From positions 1 to 11,495 of the forward strand of contig CAJHIR010000030.1 of the NCBI GenBank assembly GCA_905067535.1: a stretch of DNA of 11,495 nt, in the 5' to 3' direction. This document shows, in pieces, positions 7,503 to 11,495 of the stretch. The first letter of the stretch is position 1, and every line of letters starts with the position of its first letter. Position numbers and translations under genes: made by a program. The notes beneath the pieces are model-generated. The model did no database searches. It was not told the origin of the DNA and worked only from the letters and a program-made list of their open reading frames with translations. Source of the stretch: Candidatus Argoarchaeum ethanivorans (GTDB lineage Archaea > Halobacteriota > Methanosarcinia > Methanosarcinales > EX4572-44).

Positions 7503-8399
7503 AATTATTTCTTTGAGAGACAAATGTCCTTTTTTCTTCATCCAGTTTTCCATCTCATTTGCAATCTTCTTGAAAACATCAAATCCCCGGTAATATATGC
7601 CAGTCCCAACTCCCAGCGCTGATGCTCCAGCCATCATCATCTCGATTGCATCTCTTCCAGTTGTAATTCCGCCAGTACCAATGATAGGAATCTTTATTGA
7701 TAGATATAGATCATAGACGCATCTCACTGTAACAGGAGTTATCGCAGGGCCGCTAATACCACCTACCTTGAAATCCAGTATCGGCTTTCCGGAATCGATA
7801 TCAATCCTCATGCCAGGCCCATGTGTGTTGCCCATGTTTATTGCGTCTGCACCCGCCTCCTCAGCAGCCTTCGCCACGCCAGTAAGGTCAGGAGCGTTGG
7901 CAGATAGTTTGATTATGATAGGGAGTCTAGTCGCTTTCCTGACTGCCTTTGTTATCCTGTATGTCGCTTCAGGAGTTCCCTGCCCAGCCAGAACCCCAAA
8001 TCCAGATGTATGCGGGCACGATAAAGGAATTTCGATTGCATCAAACTTGATGTCCTTTAATTCTTCAATAACCGCGACAAAATCATCTGCTTCAGTCCCT
8101 ATCACACTTCCAATTACAGGAACACCGATTCTATCAATATCTGAGAATTCCTTTTTTGCCTCGACCATCCCTGGATTTGAGTAACCGACAGCATTCATGA
8201 AGACATCTCCAAACGAGAACATGGTAGGATTGTTATGCCCCAATCTTTCCTCTTTAGAGATTGATTTAATCGTTACAGCGCCAGCACCATTATCAGCAAT
8301 CTTCTTCATAGAGCCTACAGAGATACCCATTATGCCTGAAGCCAATATAAGCGGATTGGATAGCTTCATGCCTAAAAAATCTGATTTTATTGTTATCAT
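7482..8399 (-). CDS. pyrD: Dihydroorotate dehydrogenase, class 1B catalytic subunit
   Basis: FMN enzyme oxidising dihydroorotate to orotate, working with PyrK and NAD+. The 305-residue TIM barrel shows the class 1 features: NPLILASGIMG near the N-terminus, MNAVGYSNPG (68-77), and catalytic cysteine C128 in PLSCPHTSGFG, which marks class 1B (class 2 uses serine). FMN-binding elements IIGTGGITTGRDA and ALGVGTGIYYRG lie near the C-terminus. The adjacent pyrK confirms the class. Two ATGs in a row occur; GGAG lies six bases ahead of the second (8399) and three ahead of the first (8402), so the second is preferred. It is the first gene of the pyr operon, 118 bases after hicA. Confidence 0.93.
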   Translation of the reverse strand: MITIKSDFLGMKLSNPLILASGIMGISVGSMKKIADNGAGAVTIKSISKEERLGHNNPTMFSFGDVFMNAVGYSNPGMVEAKKEFSDIDRIGVPVIGSVIGTEADDFVAVIEELKDIKFDAIEIPLSCPHTSGFGVLAGQGTPEATYRITKAVRKATRLPIIIKLSANAPDLTGVAKAAEEAGADAINMGNTHGPGMRIDIDSGKPILDFKVGGISGPAITPVTVRCVYDLYLSIKIPIIGTGGITTGRDAIEMMMAGASALGVGTGIYYRGFDVFKKIANEMENWMKKKGHLSLKEIIGVAHEG

Positions 8400-8446
8400 C
8401 ATTGTCTCCAGTTAATCTATTATGGTTTAAGCCACGTCTGCGCCAC

Positions 8447-8464
8447 CCCCGATTAAAACCGGGG
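8447..8464 (-). promoter_or_regulatory. GC-rich hairpin in the pyrD leader
   Basis: On the minus strand CCCCG-GTTTTAAT-CGGGG forms a 5-bp stem about 50 bases ahead of pyrD. Its setting, GATGCCCCG ... CGGGGGTGGC, resembles the right-end hairpin of IS200/IS605/IS1341 elements (also the omega-RNA end of TnpB), from memory. It could be the scar of such an element, a terminator for hicBA or a leader structure. No tnpB is present. Confidence 0.4.
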
Positions 8465-8487
8465 CATCCTTGTTGAGTTCCATAACC

Positions 8488-8497
8488 AATATTATAC
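8488..8497 (-). promoter_or_regulatory. Possible TATA box for pyrD
   Basis: The minus strand reads TATAATATTG here, about 90 bases ahead of pyrD and just after hicA. A start near 8465 would place the GC-rich hairpin at the 5' end of the leader. The match to the archaeal consensus is modest, and read-through from hicBA is the alternative. Confidence 0.3.
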
Positions 8498-8517
8498 ATA
8501 GCATTTTTAAGTCTATG

Positions 8518-8754
8518 CTACTTTTTCCCCTGTAGCAACTCAACGAACTCTTCAACTGTTAACCCAGCATCCCTTATGATGCTTCTGAGTGTTCCTTTTT
8601 TCACTACACGATGATTAGGCACTACAACGCGAACTTGAGGAGGTTCTTCCATACAAAGTGTGACATGACTGCCCTTCTGATGATGTGCATAAAATCCTGC
8701 ACGTTTTAAGGCTTTAATCATTTGTTCTCCCGAGACAACAGGAAGTTTTGTCAT
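8518..8754 (-). CDS. hicA: HicA family mRNA interferase toxin
   Basis: Small double-stranded-RNA-binding-fold ribonuclease that cuts mRNA when free of its antitoxin. The 78-residue protein is normal in length and has the family pattern SGEQMIKALKRAGFYAHHQKGSHVTL, with catalytic histidine H30 in GSH, then VVVPNHRVVKKGTLRSIIRDAGLTVEEF. The ATG lies inside the hicB stop (ATGA overlap), so the toxin is translated only with its antitoxin, which precedes it. It ends with TAG. Both genes read into the pyr operon, but a 118-base gap with its own possible promoter separates them. Confidence 0.93.
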   Translation of the reverse strand: MTKLPVVSGEQMIKALKRAGFYAHHQKGSHVTLCMEEPPQVRVVVPNHRVVKKGTLRSIIRDAGLTVEEFVELLQGKK

Positions 8755-8966
8755 ACGGTTACTTCCATAACCTCCATTCTTGGCTCCACTGGAATTGGTA
8801 TCTTATCCTTTTTTAAACTCTCTAAGTAACACTCTATTGCCTCTTTGATGTTTTCCAGCGCATCTTCTATCGTATCGCCCTGAGAATGACACCCTGGTAA
8901 TGCAGGGCAGCTCACGTTGTATCCCCCATCCTCTAAATCTTCCTTGATAACTACTTTATATCTCAT
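8751..8966 (-). CDS. hicB: HicB family antitoxin, short form
   Basis: Binds and neutralises HicA. The 71-residue protein is the RNase H-like core only: KVVIKEDLEDGGYNVSCPALPG, then CHSQGDTIEDALENIKEAIECYLESL. Longer HicB proteins carry a C-terminal helix-turn-helix or ribbon-helix-helix for autoregulation; this one has none, so DNA binding would need another route. GGTGG lies seven bases ahead of the ATG, with AAGGAA directly adjacent. It is first in a two-gene operon. Confidence 0.92.
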   Translation of the reverse strand: MRYKVVIKEDLEDGGYNVSCPALPGCHSQGDTIEDALENIKEAIECYLESLKKDKIPIPVEPRMEVMEVTV

Positions 8967-9000
8967 TTCCTTACCACCATTTAATAATAGAAATATTTTT

Positions 9001-9010
9001 GATATTTAAA
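9001..9010 (-). promoter_or_regulatory. Archaeal TATA box for hicBA
   Basis: The minus strand reads TTTAAATATC, very close to the archaeal consensus TTTAWATA. Transcription starting about 25 bases downstream (near 8980) would leave a leader of roughly 12 bases holding the Shine-Dalgarno site of hicB. Confidence 0.6.
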
Positions 9011-9234
9011 AGGCTTTCCATCTTCATTCTTTTCGTATAAGCACCATAGCCTAATAAAGAATAAAGGAGGGTTTTAAAAATGTACCTCTCAATAACTTCT
9101 CTTTTCAATTATTCTTTTGTCTTCTCAAGCCAATGTATCCAGCCAATGCGATCAAAGCAGCCGAGAAAAGAACGATCGTTGGAAGCTCGGGAACAGGTGG
9201 CAGTGGTTCTGTTTCACTGGGGTCAAGACAAGCT

Positions 9235-9270
9235 GTACACTCTGGATCGATGTCATCCCACAATTCAGAT
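9235..9270. repeat. 36-base perfect direct repeat, copy 1
   Basis: Bases 9235-9270 are identical to 9305-9340, a 70-base period with a 34-base spacer. On the minus strand each copy encodes ELWDDIDPECT, in different frames because 70 is not a multiple of three. Confidence 0.95.
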
Positions 9271-9304
9271 TCTGGAGAAAGGGATCCAAACCTGCGCACC
9301 TTCA

Positions 9305-9340
9305 GTACACTCTGGATCGATGTCATCCCACAATTCAGAT
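9305..9340. repeat. 36-base perfect direct repeat, copy 2
   Basis: Second copy of 9235-9270, lying in the N-terminal frame of the broken PEF-CTERM gene. Confidence 0.95.
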
Positions 9341-9545
9341 ACAGGTCGTGTTTCGCCTGCCATCGTTTCTTTCCAGCCCTGGCGGAAGCTATCCTCTGCT
9401 GGCTTTAACACCACACTTTCACGAATTAGCCGACTTTCGTAGACAGAAATTTCAGTTGACATGATCGCTTCTCCTTCTAATTGTGCATTTCATTTAACTG
9501 GTATTTGGGTTTTTCGGGTGTGTTTGCGAAGCTTGCTCTTTCTGG

Positions 9546-9618
9546 GTACAGGGCTTGTTAGCGTTTTTGGCGTATAAAGGTTTCGTTTTATTTGTTCTGT
9601 GTAGGGCTATATTTCTCA
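9546..9618 (-). repeat. Interspersed repeat, copy A, with TATA-like core
   Basis: Matches 11084-11156 in the same orientation, nearly perfectly over the first 43 bases (GCTTGTTAGCGTTTTTGG, then TATAAAGGTTTCGTTT) and more loosely after. On the minus strand it carries CGAAACC followed by TTTATACG, a good archaeal promoter core, about 110 bases ahead of the broken PEF-CTERM gene. Its far end borders an IS1182-like fragment. The rest of 9463-9545 shows no gene. Confidence 0.75.
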
Positions 9619-9776
9619 AACAAGTCTACAAACATGGTCTTCATCGATTAAATCTAAAATACTTGGGGGAAATAACCAGTTTTTATTGTAAAGCTTTCTA
9701 ATGAACGCCATATTACATAATATGACTGGAAGAGTGATAAAAGTATCGGAACGATGCTAATTATGGAACAGGCTCT
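9616..9776 (-). mobile_element. Left-end fragment of an IS1182-like element
   Basis: The ATG at 9711 opens 31 codons, MAFIRKLYNKNWLFPPSI then LDLIDEDHVCRLV, before a TGA at 9616-9618. This looks like the beginning of IS1182-type transposases (LPPSLDDLIPEDH pattern, from memory). About 50 bases ahead, 9757-9776 reads GAGCCTGTTCCATAATTAGC on the minus strand, a plausible terminal inverted repeat. Everything past the first 31 codons is missing, so this is a truncated end with no activity of its own. Confidence 0.5.
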
Positions 9777-9820
9777 GAATTCGGAGGCATCCCTTTCCAC
9801 TTTTTTCTAAGCGGATTGTG

Positions 9821-9937
9821 CTATTGCCAATAGTCGTCATTAATATCTCCTATATCACTCTTTAAGTCCTTCCTCAGCCCCCTAATCTCAACCAACATTT
9901 TTGATAACAACTCCATCTCATCTGCTTTTACTTTCAT
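9821..9937 (-). CDS. Small hydrophilic ORF, 38 residues
   Basis: The frame starts 15 bases after the stop of the upstream 353-residue gene. It encodes a charged, probably helical peptide beginning MKVKADEMELLSKMLVEIRG and ending DDYWQ at a TAG. A weak GGA lies ahead of the ATG. It may be a small partner of the upstream gene, or the remaining N-terminus of a longer protein. If the TAG were read through, 18 further sense codons would follow to a TAA at the edge of the IS1182-like fragment. I do not recognise a family. Confidence 0.4.
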   Translation of the reverse strand: MKVKADEMELLSKMLVEIRGLRKDLKSDIGDINDDYWQ

Positions 9938-9952
9938 AATAGGGAAATTCCA

Positions 9953-11014
9953 TTATAATGAAGGTTTTGAGTAATCTAAATTTACTTTAATGTCCCCAAA
10001 TAGGATTTCGCTATTTTTATTATATGTTAAGCTAAATCTATAATATTTTGACATCATACTCTCTGCATTTTTAATAAAATCGGATATGTCTATTTCAGAG
10101 TTTATTATGAATCCTATATAAATATTACTCATTAAACTTAGCGTTTTGTATATAGGTTCAAAATCTTTGTTTTCTTTTGCCAATTTTTGCATATCTCTTT
10201 CTAATTCTTCAAACTTTTTTTCAGTTCGATATAAGACTATATTTAAATCTTCAAGATATGTTTGCATTTCCTCTTGGTCATCCAATCTCCCCAGATAAAT
10301 ATAAAAACCCTTATCGTACTGACCGAAACCCTTGAATTCTGTGTCATTTATGGCATTGTAAAGGATCCAAGTCTCATCCTTTTTTAGTTCAAAGCCGGAT
10401 ATTTCGAAACTTCTCAATATTGATTTTTCCGAGAAAACCCCCGCTTTTTTATCTTCTTTATCTATCGATTCTGTTATTCTAACAGCGTCCTTAATTGCTC
10501 TGTCTAATTCAGTACCAATGTTCCCAGAATTATATTTAATAGTGTCATAACTTTGGATATTAAAGGCTAATTTTAAATCTTCTTTTTGTAGAGGTATAAT
10601 GTGCTTTCCTAGGGAAGTCATTAAACCATATTCATAATATACATTGGGACTTGGAATATTTTTACCATCTACAATGGAATTATCTAATATTGTAGCACAA
10701 AACTTTGATTCTATAATTTTACCGCAGATTTTAGTGCAAAAAATATCTTGACCGTAAGCACGTTCTTTAACCGCAATTATTGGTTCTATATCTACTTTGG
10801 CAAGTTTTTCTGAAAATAGTTCCAAAATAGGTTCAAGTTCCTCTTCATCCGGACAAGCTATAAAGCATGATTTCGAAGCACCGAATATCTTTCCACATTT
10901 ATGTTCCTTCCTAATAAAACATCTTTCATTTACTTTGAACGGTCTTACGGGATGTTGCAGCGCCTCCGCTGAAGATAAAAATGGAAACATCCCCCTGCCT
11001 TCTTTCCAACCCAT
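9953..11014 (-). CDS. Protein with TIR-like/deoxyribosyltransferase-like N-terminal domain
   Basis: The 353-residue protein is soluble. Residues about 48-180 look like a Rossmann-type TIR-like or nucleoside 2-deoxyribosyltransferase-like domain: strand CFIACPDEEELEPILELFSE, a middle strand CATILDNS, then PSPNVYYEYGLMTSLGKHIIPLQ. The last matches the NPNVxYELGxAxALGK pattern in which the glutamate (here E128) is catalytic in NAD- or nucleoside-cleaving relatives. Before it, CFIRKEHKCGKIF has cysteines 32 and 40. Residues 190-353 match nothing I know and include a coiled coil around 265-300. The ATG has GGGAG eight bases ahead. A small ORF follows at once. The setting between IS remnants, next to a toxin-antitoxin pair, would suit a phage-defence effector or nucleotide-signal sensor, but that is inference. 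Confidence 0.6.
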   Translation of the reverse strand: MGWKEGRGMFPFLSSAEALQHPVRPFKVNERCFIRKEHKCGKIFGASKSCFIACPDEEELEPILELFSEKLAKVDIEPIIAVKERAYGQDIFCTKICGKIIESKFCATILDNSIVDGKNIPSPNVYYEYGLMTSLGKHIIPLQKEDLKLAFNIQSYDTIKYNSGNIGTELDRAIKDAVRITESIDKEDKKAGVFSEKSILRSFEISGFELKKDETWILYNAINDTEFKGFGQYDKGFYIYLGRLDDQEEMQTYLEDLNIVLYRTEKKFEELERDMQKLAKENKDFEPIYKTLSLMSNIYIGFIINSEIDISDFIKNAESMMSKYYRFSLTYNKNSEILFGDIKVNLDYSKPSL

Positions 11015-11083
11015 ATTTTCATCTCCCGTTTAGTTCTGAAATTTACCTAACATTGTAAAAGTCACTATACCCCTTACTTATAA

Positions 11084-11156
11084 GTACAAAGCTTGTTAGC
11101 GTTTTTGGCATATAAAGGTTTCGTTTGATTGGGCTTTGTGTAGAGATATATCTCAA
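11084..11156 (-). repeat. Interspersed repeat, copy B, with TATA-like core
   Basis: Second copy of the repeat at 9546-9618. On the minus strand it reads CGAAACC then TTTATATG (11109-11116), an archaeal TATA box, about 95 bases ahead of the 353-residue gene. Its upstream end overlaps the last codons of the decayed tnpA, so the repeat may be the right end of that IS type. Confidence 0.75.
11109..11116 (-). promoter_or_regulatory. Candidate TATA box for the TIR-like gene
   Basis: TTTATATG on the minus strand, preceded by CGAAACC. Transcription would begin near 11085 and give a leader of about 70 bases. A second candidate, CTTATAAG at 11077-11084, is closer to the gene. Confidence 0.4.
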
Positions 11157-11495
11157 CTGCCCTCCAGCCCTGTCCTACTGAGCTATGATAACATCCGGGA
11201 GCTCATAGGTGATTGAGGCACCATTCCTTCAGATGTGGGAAGTGTTGTCTCAATATTCTACTGCTTCTACCTTTTATCTTCTTGGCTTATACAGCTTACT
11301 GAATACTTTGGTGGATATTTTATGAAGAGATGAACGTGATCCATATTCACAGCCATATCTATGATTGAATGTCCATTTCACCCGAACTTTGAGTAGATTT
11401 CGCCAAAAAATACACACTAATCGACATCGGGCGAGACCTATTGTTGCGGCAATTTAATTTCCAGACAAAAATTGCAGTCCGATAAAGTCAGGATA
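11143..11495 (-). pseudogene. tnpA: Decayed IS200/IS605 TnpA (Y1 HUH transposase)
   Basis: Three conceptual pieces in two frames line up with TnpA in the right order. First FVWKLNCRNN (near 11465-11435), then DMAVNMDHVHLFIKYPPKYS with the HUH motif HVH at 11330-11338, then after a frameshift AKKIKGRSSRILRQHFPHLK, EWCLNHL, a TGA where tryptophan is expected, and APGCYHSSVGQGWRAVEIY carrying the likely nucleophilic tyrosine (11146-11148). At least two frameshifts and one in-frame stop rule out a working enzyme. TnpA is a single-strand transposase of about 130-150 residues that cuts and joins at hairpins. The N-terminus runs off the window edge. No tnpB accompanies it here. Confidence 0.7.

Larger units (their letters stand above)
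9105..9462 (-). pseudogene. Small PEF-CTERM-type protein gene broken by a 70-base duplication
   Basis: Two frames on the minus strand are halves of one gene. The first (ATG at 9462, GGAG eight bases ahead) gives a hydrophilic segment ending SELWDDIDPECT, then runs out at 9265. The second gives SELWDDIDPECT again, followed by an archaeosortase-type tail: PPVPELPT, a hydrophobic stretch IVLFSAALIALAGYIGL and the basic end RRQKNN, stopping at 9105. Removing one 70-base unit joins the frames into a single 95-residue protein. The tail is that of a surface protein processed by an archaeosortase, yet no N-terminal signal peptide is seen. The N-terminal half (SFRQGWKETMAGETRPVSELWD) recalls short antitoxin-like peptides found beside RelE/ParE toxins, from memory; a chimera of two genes is possible. 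The frame could be restored by recombination between the repeats. Confidence 0.65.

Noticed and set aside
8293..8499. Minus-strand frame of 68 codons ahead of pyrD
   Set aside because: It runs through the leader hairpin into pyrD in another frame and has no convincing ribosome site. At most it includes the tail of a lost IS-type frame.
9080..9442. Plus-strand frame of 120 codons with a good GGAGG ahead of its ATG
   Set aside because: It is antisense to the PEF-CTERM gene, whose two halves show a repeated peptide and a recognisable sorting tail. The plus-strand product has no family features and is rich in residues typical of shadow frames.
11167..11185. tRNA-like stretch TAGCTCAGTAGGACAGGGC on the minus strand
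   Set aside because: It resembles a tRNA D-arm, but no anticodon stem, T-arm or acceptor pairing follows, and the bases are explained as codons of the decayed tnpA (HSSVGQGW).
4588..11495. Repeats that might be a CRISPR array
   Set aside because: The repeats come only in pairs, with unequal spacing and locations explained by duplication or IS ends. No cas genes are present.

Overview
The window looks archaeal, most likely a euryarchaeon of the Methanosarcinales/ANME kind. The signs are an Mre11-Rad50 pair, TATA-box-like promoters a short way ahead of Shine-Dalgarno-led genes, a PEF-CTERM-type sorting tail, and transposase remnants of types common in methanogen and ANME genomes. This placement is inference; no rRNA or other marker gene is present.

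Layout. (1) 1-511: wreckage of an insertion sequence, with the N-terminus of a DDE-type transposase readable. (2) 572-4587, plus strand: mre11 and rad50 overlapping by four bases. (3) 4588-4811: a gap between convergent genes holding a MITE-like 100-base element with imperfect terminal inverted repeats, 10-base flanking direct repeats and an internal palindrome. (4) 8399-4812, minus strand: a pyrimidine operon in the order pyrD, pyrK, pyrE, pyrF, then a gene of unknown function. It supplies dihydroorotate to orotate (PyrD-PyrK), orotate to OMP (PyrE) and OMP to UMP (PyrF). PyrF lacks the C-terminal part that normally holds the phosphate-binding arginine. Two related hairpins follow pyrD and pyrK, and a 26-base duplication marks where one was apparently inserted into an ancestral pyrD/pyrK overlap. 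(5) 8966-8518, minus: a hicB-hicA toxin-antitoxin pair with a clear archaeal promoter. (6) 9105-11495, minus: an accessory region with a small PEF-CTERM gene broken by a 70-base tandem duplication, a fragment of an IS1182-like transposase, a 38-codon small ORF, a 353-residue protein with a TIR-like/nucleoside deoxyribosyltransferase-like N-terminal domain (possible defence or signalling enzyme), and a decayed IS200/IS605 tnpA. A roughly 73-base repeat occurs twice here, each time beside IS debris.

The housekeeping parts (DNA repair and pyrimidine synthesis) are thus flanked and interrupted by small mobile or repetitive sequences. The most unusual points are the pyrD/pyrK hairpin insertion, the shortened PyrF, the widely spaced Rad50 zinc hook, the duplication-broken PEF-CTERM gene and the TIR-like gene between IS remnants.
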